Shown: piece by piece, positions 7,509 through 13,846 of the stretch
Position numbering within the stretch: the first letter of the stretch is position 1
Layout: each line of letters starts with the position of its first letter
Origin: Candidatus Sodaliphilus limicaballi
GTDB lineage: Bacteria; Bacteroidota; Bacteroidia; Bacteroidales; Muribaculaceae
NCBI GenBank assembly: GCA_018065815.1
Contig: JAGHSP010000064.1
Location: forward strand, 1 to 21,298
DNA length: 21,298 nt
Reading direction: 5' to 3'
Notes under the pieces: model-generated
The model's database searches: none
Told to the model about the DNA's origin: nothing
Seen by the model: the letters and a program-made list of their open reading frames with translations, nothing else
Position numbers and translations under genes: made by a program

Positions 7509-7789
7509 ATAAGGTAATTGTGCGTGGCGACCGTAGTGGCCTGTTCTTTGGCGAGCTGGTTTCTCGCAGTGGAAAAGAAGTGAAACTCAAAAACTGCCGC
7601 CGCTTGTGGTACTGGGAGGGAGCAGCGACAATCAACCAGCTCGCGGTGGATGGAACATGTGCTCCCCTGAGGTGCAAGTTCACCATTGCAGTGCCAGAGA
7701 TAGAGATTCTGGATGCAGTTGAGATTCTCTACTGCACCGCAAAGGCAGCAGATTCAATCAGTAATGTTGCAATATGGAAACTTCGATAA
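7505..7789 (+). CDS. Small phage-type protein of unknown function, paralogue of the preceding gene
   Basis: A 94-residue protein that is nearly all one domain and closer to the phage-type pattern (RRLWYWEGAATINQLAVDGT, then a C-terminal SNVAIWK). It arose with its neighbour by tandem duplication, judging by ungapped alignment over about 92 residues. It starts inside the stop of the previous gene (ATGA) and has an unusually good Shine-Dalgarno-like GGAGGG at 7492-7497, rare in Bacteroidota. Its own 3' end overlaps the next ORF by 16 bp. No catalytic motif, signal peptide or membrane segment is seen. Function unknown. Confidence 0.75.
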   Translation: MNKVIVRGDRSGLFFGELVSRSGKEVKLKNCRRLWYWEGAATINQLAVDGTCAPLRCKFTIAVPEIEILDAVEILYCTAKAADSISNVAIWKLR

Positions 7790-8409
7790 AGCGATTTCTC
7801 ACTCCCGTTCATCCCGCTCGGGAAGAAGAACTAGACTGTTTTTCAGAAAGATACCCCTCATATGGTTCCTATGATAACCGAGAGAGCATAGAGTGTAACT
7901 ATGACGAAGGCGGTTACGGGAAAGGAGAGGAAATCATTAACAATAATTATTATCCCTGGTTCCCTTACACCCACGGTAATGTTTTCTATTCCCACACGGT
8001 TATAAACCACGAAACATCGGGATACTTGTTTTGCAATGGATATGGCGCCGGGAAAGCGGTGGCCAAAGTCGAGCCCGAGTCCTGCGACAAGAGGATGATA
8101 CCCGCCATTATAGACGTTAACGTGTCAGGCGGAACAAACGAGGGCATAAACAAGTTTAATGGAGAGCAGTTACACCATGTAGGCATCGTTGTGGAGAAAG
8201 GGGACTACTATGTGACAGAAAAAAGCATTAGCGTACTTTTCGACCATGTGCGTGGCGACATTGCAATAGTGAGGGCGGTAAACCTGGATTTCTCAATCAG
8301 TAAAGGCTACCTGGTGAAATGTTTAGATAACGAGCGCCAGACGCGTTATTTCTTCGGAAAGACATTGCGCCAAGCAATGAAATCCCGCATGGCATTCTTA
8401 AACTCTTAA
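7774..8409 (+). CDS. Unrecognised protein, last gene of the Sel1 cassette
   Basis: The 211-residue product matches no family I recognise. It lacks a signal peptide, membrane segments and obvious catalytic motifs. Residues about 25-75 are rich in Tyr, Asn, Gly and acidic residues (YPSYGSYDNRES, INNNYYPWFPY) and may be disordered or flexible. Residues 100-180 alternate short hydrophobic strands (MIPAIIDVNVSGG, HVGIVVEKGDYYVT, IAIVRAVNLDFSI), suggesting a beta-rich domain, and the C-terminus is basic (KTLRQAMKSRMAFLNS). The ATG lies 16 bp inside the previous gene in another frame, supporting a shared transcript. The stop codon falls within the 8-bp repeat at 8397. Real coding is supported by the overlap, length and lack of a better frame. 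Confidence 0.65.
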   Translation: METSIKRFLTPVHPAREEELDCFSERYPSYGSYDNRESIECNYDEGGYGKGEEIINNNYYPWFPYTHGNVFYSHTVINHETSGYLFCNGYGAGKAVAKVEPESCDKRMIPAIIDVNVSGGTNEGINKFNGEQLHHVGIVVEKGDYYVTEKSISVLFDHVRGDIAIVRAVNLDFSISKGYLVKCLDNERQTRYFFGKTLRQAMKSRMAFLNS

Positions 8410-8464
8410 ACCCTTAAACTCTTAAACCCTTAAACCCTTAAACCCTTAAACCTTTAAACCCTTA
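8397..8464. repeat. 8-bp tandem repeat (CTTAAACC) between convergent genes
   Basis: Eight consecutive 8-bp units run from 8397 to 8460 (CTTAAACY, the last TTTAAACC), then a partial CTTA. The plus-strand gene stops in unit two (8407-8409) and the minus-strand transporter stops at 8462-8464 in the partial unit, so the satellite fills the whole space between them. Adding or losing middle units would change neither protein. Similar AT-rich octamer tracts are common between Bacteroidales genes. Confidence 0.9.
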
Positions 8465-9385
8465 TTTCTTATCGCGGTTGATGATGTAGATTCCTGCGGC
8501 GGCTAGCAAGCCTGCGATGACATATTTCCAGTAGAACTGCTCGCCCAGGCACAGGCACGAGGTGACGGCACCCACGACGGGGATGAGGGAGTTGTAGATA
8601 GCGACTTTGCCCACGGGGTTGCAGCTTATCAGTTTGTTGTAGAGGGCAAAGCCAGTGGTGGAGATGCCTATGAGCAAGCCCAGTATCACGATGCCCCACA
8701 CGCTCACCACGGGCAGGCATCCTCCCATTGCCACTCCGGGGACTATGAGCAATGCCCCGCCCAGGGCGAGGCTGTAGCCAGTGCCCACGGTGACATCTAC
8801 ACGCTTGCTCAATCCGCGTGTCATGAGCGTGGCCACGGCTCCACACAGGGCGTTGAGGGCTATCATGCCGTCGCCCAGCCATGTGAATGTGCCGCTGTCG
8901 CCACCGCCGGCGTTGAGGGTGAGTATGCCGGCAAAGCCTAGCACGCATCCTGCGACCTTGGCCGTGGTGAAGCGGTCGCTCTTGAAAAAGAGGCAGGCAA
9001 GTATCACCACGGTGAACACGCTCAAAGAGTTGAGTATTGCCGCACGCGACCCCTCGCTATGCGACAACCCGAAGTAGAAAAAGGCATAGTGCAACGTGGT
9101 GTTGAGCAATGCAAATGCAAGGATATACCACCAGTTGCTAGGCCTTGACACTGCAAACGACTTGCCGGCCTTGCCCATCAAGGCAAGGATAATGAGTCCC
9201 GACACCAGGAACCTGATGCCGGCAAAGAGCATCTTGCTTCCGGTCATTGACGGTGCAATGCCAAACTCGGCCATACCCATTTTGATGAGCGGATAGGCCC
9301 AGCCCCACACCACAGCGGCCGTGAGGGCAAACACCGCCACCCACAACGGCCGTTGAAACAGGGGGATATGCTTTTGTTCAGCCAT
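8462..9385 (-). CDS. EamA/DMT-family transporter
   Basis: A 307-residue integral membrane protein with about ten hydrophobic segments in two EamA-type halves, the usual length and layout of drug/metabolite (DMT, RhaT-like) transporters. Typical patches are WGWAYPLIKMG near the N-terminus, LHYAFFYFGLSHSEGSRAAIL in the first half and ALYNKLISCNPVGKVAIYNSLIPVVGAV in the second; it ends in a basic INRDKK. It should sit in the inner membrane and export or import a small molecule that the sequence does not identify. It lies 19 bp downstream of the lipoprotein gene and has no promoter of its own, so the two are probably cotranscribed. Confidence 0.88.
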   Translation of the reverse strand: MAEQKHIPLFQRPLWVAVFALTAAVVWGWAYPLIKMGMAEFGIAPSMTGSKMLFAGIRFLVSGLIILALMGKAGKSFAVSRPSNWWYILAFALLNTTLHYAFFYFGLSHSEGSRAAILNSLSVFTVVILACLFFKSDRFTTAKVAGCVLGFAGILTLNAGGGDSGTFTWLGDGMIALNALCGAVATLMTRGLSKRVDVTVGTGYSLALGGALLIVPGVAMGGCLPVVSVWGIVILGLLIGISTTGFALYNKLISCNPVGKVAIYNSLIPVVGAVTSCLCLGEQFYWKYVIAGLLAAAGIYIINRDKK

Positions 9386-9404
9386 TACTGCCTAGCAAGA
9401 TTTG

Positions 9405-10073
9405 TCAGGGGATCCAGCGACGGGTGATCTTGGTGATCACGCCGTTCTCTACTGTAACTTTGGTGTCAAGTGCGCTGAAATGCTGGCGATAGTCTTCCAG
9501 TTTCTCGAAATATTGTTTCTGGCCGGTCTTTATTGTTGTGACAGGGTCAAGAGGTTCCACCCCGCAGTCCTCAATCACGAAGTCCTCGGCAAGCGGGAGT
9601 TGCGCCTTGCCTAGTTCGGTGTAGGTCGAGTGGTCGTCAAACGAAGCGCCGTGGTAGGTACCGCCCTCGCCGGCAGCCAGCGATGCACCGTTTTCCTCGC
9701 CCATGCCGCCGTTTATCTCGACAAAGCGTCCGTCGCGTGCTATGGTCTTGACCTCAATTTCCTTTCCTTCATAGACCACGATGTCGCCTTCTTTGAGCTC
9801 GTTCACCTGAACCGCGTCATAGAGGTCCTCGCTATAAACCGTCATGGTGAGGTTGCCACCCATCCAGTCAAAATCGTCGGTAGTGAATGCGGCAGGCACT
9901 TCACAGTCGGTGAGCGCATCCACCTTGACGCTGGCAGGCAGCGGAGCGACACGAGGGGTGCCGTCGGCCTCAACTTGTTGTTGCTCATTGTTTTCTTGTT
10001 GCTGGCCCTGCTGGCCTGTGCAGCTGCTCAATGCTAAAATGGCTGCTGCGATAATAAGTTTTGTTGCTTTCAT
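9405..10073 (-). CDS. Putative lipoprotein of unknown function
   Basis: The 222-residue product has a lipoprotein signal with lipobox LSSC (Cys18), followed by a low-complexity Gln/Glu/Asn linker (about 20-38). The mature part is acidic and beta-rich (LKEGDIVVYEGKEIEVKTI, DGRFVEINGGMGEENG) and has two Cys (in TDCEVP and EDCGVE) that could pair in the periplasm. I do not recognise the family. The C-terminal VENGVITKITRRWIP resembles the end of small beta-sheet domains. It is first in a two-gene unit with the EamA transporter, but no functional link can be inferred. Confidence 0.75.
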   Translation of the reverse strand: MKATKLIIAAAILALSSCTGQQGQQQENNEQQQVEADGTPRVAPLPASVKVDALTDCEVPAAFTTDDFDWMGGNLTMTVYSEDLYDAVQVNELKEGDIVVYEGKEIEVKTIARDGRFVEINGGMGEENGASLAAGEGGTYHGASFDDHSTYTELGKAQLPLAEDFVIEDCGVEPLDPVTTIKTGQKQYFEKLEDYRQHFSALDTKVTVENGVITKITRRWIP

Positions 10074-10125
10074 AATGATAATTCTATGTTTTGCTCATGA
10101 ATCTTGCTATTTACATGAAACAGCA

Positions 10126-10156
10126 CAAAGGTAGTTATAAAACTTAACTTGAGCAA
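10126..10156 (-). promoter_or_regulatory. Promoter of the lipoprotein-transporter pair
   Basis: On the minus strand a CTTG -33-like element is followed after 20 bp by the -7 box TACCTTTG (10126-10133). The ATG is about 52 nt downstream. The region is shared with the divergent Nudix regulator gene. Confidence 0.55.
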
Positions 10157-10176
10157 GCGAAAAGATGCGGTTATAT

Positions 10177-10206
10177 TTTGAATTAAACATTATTTGATGT
10201 ATTTTT
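10177..10206 (+). promoter_or_regulatory. Promoter of the Nudix regulator gene
   Basis: -33 TTTG at 10177-10180, an 18-bp gap and -7 TATTTTTG at 10199-10206. Because the box lies downstream of the upstream in-frame ATG at 10194, translation must start later, at 10233. Confidence 0.6.
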
Positions 10207-10210
10207 GCAG

Positions 10211-10223
10211 TGTAAAAATTACA
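10211..10223. promoter_or_regulatory. Candidate operator TGTAA-N3-TTACA over the start site
   Basis: A perfect 5-3-5 inverted repeat begins 4 bp after the -7 box, covering the expected transcription start. This is where a repressor would act, and the gene it precedes encodes a NrtR/AraR-type DNA-binding protein, so autoregulation is a natural inference. AT-rich palindromes of this size can also arise by chance. Confidence 0.45.
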
Positions 10224-10232
10224 AATATAGTC

Positions 10233-10976
10233 ATGAATCAAGAAAATATTGCAGTCACAACAGCGCGTGTTGAGCATAATGGAGTGGACGGATTTTGGTA
10301 TAAATATCCTCATCCCGCAGTGACAACCGACTGTGTTATATTTGGTTACGATGCTGTTAACGGTACGTTAAAGGTACTTCTCATAGAGCGTGGCATCGAT
10401 CCGCACAAGGGCAAATGGGCCCTTCCCGGCGGTTTCATCAACCCCAGTGAGACAACCGATGAGTGTGCACGTCGCGAACTCAAGGAAGAGACCGGGCTAT
10501 CAGACGCCTTCCTGGAGCAGTTTCGCTCTTACAGCACCCCCGACCGCGACCCGCGCGAACGAGTGATCACCATTGCCTACCTGGCTCTCGTGCGCATGCA
10601 AGACGTTGTGGGAGGTGATGACGCTGCCAGCGCGCGGTGGTTTGACATCAACGACGTGCCGTCGCTGGCATTTGACCACAAGGACATCTTGTGGGATGCC
10701 CGGGAATACCTGCGCGTGCGCATCCACTTCAAGCCCATAGGGTTTGACCTGCTGCCCGAGAAGTTCACCATGAGGCAGTTGCAGACCCTCTATGAGGCAA
10801 TACTGGGAGTGCAGTTTGACCGACGCAACTTTGCCAAGAAGATGCTGCACTTCGACATGCTCACCCAGCTCGACGAGAAGGCAAACCCCAGCCACAAGCG
10901 CGAGGCCATACTTTACAGTTTCAACAAGGAAAGCTACGACACGCTCAAACGCAAAGGGTTCCGACTGGAATTTTGA
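10233..10976 (+). CDS. Nudix-domain transcriptional regulator (NrtR/AraR-like)
   Basis: The 247-residue protein (start at MNQENIAVTT, chosen because the promoter excludes the earlier ATG) has an N-terminal Nudix domain and a C-terminal winged helix, the NrtR-type layout. The Nudix box G67-x5-E73-x7-R81-E82-L-x-E85-E86-x-G88 is intact, so hydrolase activity is not excluded, although in this family the domain often only senses a ligand. The C-terminal part (LLPEKFTMRQLQTLYEAILG, then DRRNFAKKML) is the typical DNA-binding region. In Bacteroides a related protein (AraR) responds to L-arabinose; here the next gene is a glycoside hydrolase 61 bp downstream with no promoter of its own, consistent with sugar control. 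An NAD-related or plain Nudix role is the alternative. Confidence 0.85.
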   Translation: MNQENIAVTTARVEHNGVDGFWYKYPHPAVTTDCVIFGYDAVNGTLKVLLIERGIDPHKGKWALPGGFINPSETTDECARRELKEETGLSDAFLEQFRSYSTPDRDPRERVITIAYLALVRMQDVVGGDDAASARWFDINDVPSLAFDHKDILWDAREYLRVRIHFKPIGFDLLPEKFTMRQLQTLYEAILGVQFDRRNFAKKMLHFDMLTQLDEKANPSHKREAILYSFNKESYDTLKRKGFRLEF

Positions 10977-11037
10977 CCGGGCACAACCGCTTGGACTCAC
11001 CTGAATAGAAACATTATCAACTCTAACAGTAATATTT

Positions 11038-12093
11038 ATGAAACTTAAAATCTTGTGTGCAGCCGTTGTAGCTGCAATGTGTTCCATCGGTTCGGCTGCT
11101 GCCGAACGCTGGAGTGCCGAGAAAGCCAATGCCTGGTATGACCAGTTGCCATGGATGGCAGGTAGTGACTACATTCCAGCCACCGCTATCAACCAAATCG
11201 AAATGTGGAGCGCCGACACCTATGACCGCGCCACCATCGACAAAGAGCTCGCTTGGGCCCAAGACCTGGGCTTCACCACGCTGCGCGTGTATTTGAGCAG
11301 TGTGGTGTGGAAAAACGACCCCGTGGGCATGAAGGAACGCATGGACGACTTCCTGGGCCGTTGCAAGGACCATAACCTGCGCCCAGTGCTAGTGTTCTTT
11401 GACGACTGCTGGAACGAGGAGAGCGTGTACGGGCTGCAGCCTGCTCCCAAGCCTGGCGAGCACAACTCGGGGTGGGTGAAAGACCCTGCTATCAGCCTGC
11501 GTGCCGACACTGCCGCGGTTTATCCCGTGCTCAAGGCCTATGTGCAAGACGTGCTCAAGCGCTTCAAGGACGATGACCGTGTGCTCATGTGGGATCTCTA
11601 CAACGAGCCTGGCAACGGCACCAAGCACAACATCTCACTCGACCTGCTCAAGAATGTGTTTGCCTGGGCGCGCGACGTCAATCCCTCGCAGCCTCTCACT
11701 AGCGGCGTGTGGAGCGACCAGGGCGAAATCAACACCGTGCAACTGGCATGCAGCGACGTGGTGAGCTATCACTGTTACAGCGACGAGAAGTATCACGCCA
11801 CAGTCATCGACTCGCTGCAACGCTACGGACGTCCACTGGTGTGCACCGAGTACATGGCACGCACCCATGGCAGCAAGTTCCAGAACATCATGCCATTGCT
11901 CAAAAAGCACAAAGTGGTTGCTATCAACTGGGGATTTGTTGCCGGAAAGACTAACACCATTTTCTCATGGGAGAAGAAGATGCCCGACGTGAAAGAACCT
12001 CCCGTGTGGTTCCACGACATCTATCGCCAGGACGGCACCCCGTTTGACCCCGAAGAAGTGAAACTCATTAAGAGCCTCACTGGCAAGAAATAA
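11038..12093 (+). CDS. Secreted clan GH-A glycoside hydrolase (cellulase/GH5-like)
   Basis: The 351-residue protein has a signal peptide (residues 1 to about 22, ending SAAA) with no lipobox, so it should be periplasmic or secreted. It reads as a TIM-barrel hydrolase of GH5/cellulase-like type: strand-4 acid/base Glu190 in MWDLYNEPGNG, nucleophile Glu271 in PLVCTEYMAR, and a late Trp strand (VAINWGFVAGKTNT). Spacing of 81 residues between the two Glu fits clan A. The exact GH family and substrate cannot be fixed by eye; similar Bacteroidales proteins are often labelled 1,4-beta-xylanase. It probably shares a transcript with the upstream Nudix regulator, which may control it. Confidence 0.82.
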   Translation: MKLKILCAAVVAAMCSIGSAAAERWSAEKANAWYDQLPWMAGSDYIPATAINQIEMWSADTYDRATIDKELAWAQDLGFTTLRVYLSSVVWKNDPVGMKERMDDFLGRCKDHNLRPVLVFFDDCWNEESVYGLQPAPKPGEHNSGWVKDPAISLRADTAAVYPVLKAYVQDVLKRFKDDDRVLMWDLYNEPGNGTKHNISLDLLKNVFAWARDVNPSQPLTSGVWSDQGEINTVQLACSDVVSYHCYSDEKYHATVIDSLQRYGRPLVCTEYMARTHGSKFQNIMPLLKKHKVVAINWGFVAGKTNTIFSWEKKMPDVKEPPVWFHDIYRQDGTPFDPEEVKLIKSLTGKK

Positions 12094-12099
12094 TGAAAT

Positions 12100-12124
12100 G
12101 GGGGTGTGTCGCTGACACACCCCC
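12100..12124. terminator. Perfect 11-bp hairpin after the glycoside hydrolase gene
   Basis: GGGGGTGTGTC-GCT-GACACACCCCC starts 6 bp past the stop codon. No T tract follows on the plus strand, so it may be a weak terminator or an mRNA 3'-end stabiliser rather than a classic intrinsic terminator. Confidence 0.5.
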
Positions 12125-12222
12125 GTTCGATTCCTGATGAACTTATTGAAAATGCAAAAGCCAAGCTTCCCGAGTGGATGCTTGACCTTTGCAAAAAGTT
12201 TGACGAGCAAGTCAATAGGTGA
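12124..12222 (+). pseudogene. Coding-like orphan fragment, possible gene remnant
   Basis: After the hairpin one frame stays open to a TGA at 12220 and reads like a real amphipathic C-terminus (IPDELIENAKAKLPEW, then MLDLCKKFDEQVNR). It has no start codon except an internal ATG and lies in the same frame as, but beyond the stop of, the glycoside hydrolase. It may be the last 30 or so codons of a lost gene. It is short, so chance is not excluded. Confidence 0.3.
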
Positions 12223-12229
12223 CCGGTGA

Positions 12230-13387
12230 TTATCGGTCGAAGAGTTCCTTGCCGTAGTCGGTGAGATAGGGCTGGATCTGGTTGTAGCTCAACTTGATTT
12301 CTACAAATCCCTCGGCATAACAGCCTATTTCATATACACTGTAAGCAAACTTGACGCCGCTGGCAAGCAAGGTCATGTCGTTCTTGGGTATGCGCTCGGG
12401 AAGGCCGAAGCTGCTGTCGTAGTCTGAACTGTTCTTGCGTTCTTTTTTGAGCATCGACAGGATTTTGCTGTCGCTGTCGGGCTTGAAGACGTCGCCATAA
12501 GAGATTGCATGGCCTTGCTCGCAGTCAAAGTTGATGATTCCCGACGAGAACGGCATGCCGTGAGCGCCGCCCAGGTAGGTGTCGCCTCCGGTTGCAAATC
12601 CCACCACATTGAGTGGCATGTTTTCGGTGATGCGGTGGCACGTCTGTATTTCGGACATCTCATGGCCAAAGTCAATCTCCGACGGATAATTGCTCTGGGA
12701 GATCTTGGTGAAATTCATCTCATTAAACTGCCCCGAGTTTAACCACTTGGCAGCAGCATCGGTGATTGAAGTGGTGCGCTTGTCAAACATCACGCGCGCA
12801 ATCTCTTCCTGCAACGGGACGATGTCAAAATTGCCCTGTGTGGGCCATTCTATCTCATAGGATTTAGTCAGATAGAAGGTTCCTTCGTCATACTCTGTGA
12901 CTTCGTTTGCCATGAAATAGGTCTTTGCTTCCTTGGTCTCGGTGTCAAGTTTCGAGAAGAATATCTCTTTCTCGGGCTCGATTACCTGTGTAGTGTCGAT
13001 TGCATCAGCAACTTTCTCGGGATATTTGTTGAAGTTAAAGAAAAACAACCACACAAGCACTCCCGCAATGGCAAGAATGAGTAACAGCGCACCCACGCCA
13101 AGGCCAATAAACAAGCCGATGTGAGATTTTTTCTTCACAGGCTGTGGGGTGGCAGCGGCAACCTTGGGTGCTTTGACCGCGGGAGCTGCCGGCACTGCTG
13201 TTGCAGGCACGGGGGCTTGGGGCACTGACAGCTTGGCTGCTAGTTCGGGTAATTCTCGGGCCGGTTGCCACGCTTCCATTCCGTCATGCCACACTTGCGT
13301 GTCGGGGGTGATGTCGCTCTCCTGCAACTGTTCCAGCGACAGGGGACCCACTTGCTGGTGAGTCGCGTCTAAATAATAGTATTCCAT
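12230..13387 (-). CDS. GYF_2 (DUF4339) - transmembrane - DUF3298 (RsiV-like) protein
   Basis: The 385-residue protein has three parts. Residues 1-48 are a GYF_2 domain (YYYLDATHQQVGPLSLEQL, W33, W40). A Pro/Ala-rich linker (53-84) leads to a single membrane helix at about 90-118. Residues 120-385 should be periplasmic and end in a DUF3298/RsiV-like domain (YLGGAHGMPF, NFDCEQGHAISYGDVF, then EIKLSYNQIQPYL). GYF-type domains bind proline-rich peptides or partner proteins, and DUF3298 domains occur in anti-sigma factors such as RsiV, where the domain senses lysozyme. Here the cytoplasmic part is GYF_2, not an anti-sigma domain, and no sigma factor gene is adjacent, so the role is uncertain. It is transcribed alone. 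Confidence 0.82.
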   Translation of the reverse strand: MEYYYLDATHQQVGPLSLEQLQESDITPDTQVWHDGMEAWQPARELPELAAKLSVPQAPVPATAVPAAPAVKAPKVAAATPQPVKKKSHIGLFIGLGVGALLLILAIAGVLVWLFFFNFNKYPEKVADAIDTTQVIEPEKEIFFSKLDTETKEAKTYFMANEVTEYDEGTFYLTKSYEIEWPTQGNFDIVPLQEEIARVMFDKRTTSITDAAAKWLNSGQFNEMNFTKISQSNYPSEIDFGHEMSEIQTCHRITENMPLNVVGFATGGDTYLGGAHGMPFSSGIINFDCEQGHAISYGDVFKPDSDSKILSMLKKERKNSSDYDSSFGLPERIPKNDMTLLASGVKFAYSVYEIGCYAEGFVEIKLSYNQIQPYLTDYGKELFDR

Positions 13388-13474
13388 ATATTTGATTTTT
13401 GTTGATTAGTATCTTGTTCTTATTTCAACAGTTTTTTCAGATAGTCTTCACTTATTAAAATCTTTGCCATGCTA

Positions 13475-13482
13475 CAAAGGTA
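13475..13482 (-). promoter_or_regulatory. -7 box of the GYF_2-DUF3298 gene
   Basis: The minus strand reads TACCTTTG, about 87 nt upstream of the ATG. No good -33 is visible, so the match is supported only by sequence and position. Confidence 0.45.
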
Positions 13483-13638
13483 GTGATATTTTCTGAATAA
13501 CTAGCGGTTATTGCCATTATTTTATTAATTGTTGTCTGGGGGGAAATCCGCCACCGAATAGCATCCTGACGACAGAGTCGTCACATTGCATCGTAACCGA
13601 TGGCCGCAGGCTTCTCTTTGCCTTGTATTTTATGCGAG

Positions 13639-13680
13639 ATTGCCATCAAAGGGACTGTCCCTGTGATGGCAATTTCTTAT
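13639..13680 (+). terminator. Strong intrinsic terminator-like hairpin without an upstream gene
   Basis: A near-perfect 35-nt stem-loop: ATTGCCATCA pairs with TGATGGCAAT, then after one mismatch AGGGA pairs with TCCCT around a CTG loop. It is followed by TTCTTATT on the plus strand, whereas the other side has no T run on the minus strand, so it appears to end rightward transcription. Confidence 0.6.
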
Positions 13681-13758
13681 TCATTTCTGGTAAAAACATC
13701 GCTTCAAAGCGAAGAATAGGGAAATTTATATATAAAATAGCATTTTGTTTGCAAAATA

Positions 13759-13790
13759 TTTGGATTGTATTACGTTTTGCTATAAATTTG
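13759..13790 (+). promoter_or_regulatory. asnA promoter
   Basis: -33 TTTG at 13759-13762, a 20-bp gap and -7 TAAATTTG at 13783-13790: a full consensus match. The start codon is 56 nt downstream. Confidence 0.75.
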
Positions 13791-13846
13791 CAGTGTTTTT
13801 AAAACATTTGTCAAATAGATTTAATAATTTTACAACATAATTTACT

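Larger units (their letters stand above)
13388..13846. other. Noncoding gap with orphan terminator, possible small RNA
   Basis: This 459-bp gap between divergent genes holds the minus-strand promoter (13475-13482), a GC-richer block (about 13530-13620) with a perfect hairpin TGACGAC-AGA-GTCGTCA at 13567-13583, the strong hairpin at 13639-13673 and the asnA promoter (13759-13790). The terminator on the plus strand has no gene upstream of it, so a short RNA from about 13530 to 13680 is possible. No known RNA family is recognised. TCTGGGGGGAAAT at about 13535 recalls the repeat unit at 49-178. Confidence 0.4.

Noticed and set aside
10194..10232. Earlier ATG (MMYFCSVK...) as start of the Nudix regulator
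   Set aside because: The -7 box TATTTTTG at 10199-10206 lies after this ATG, so the transcript would not contain it; the ATG at 10233 fits.
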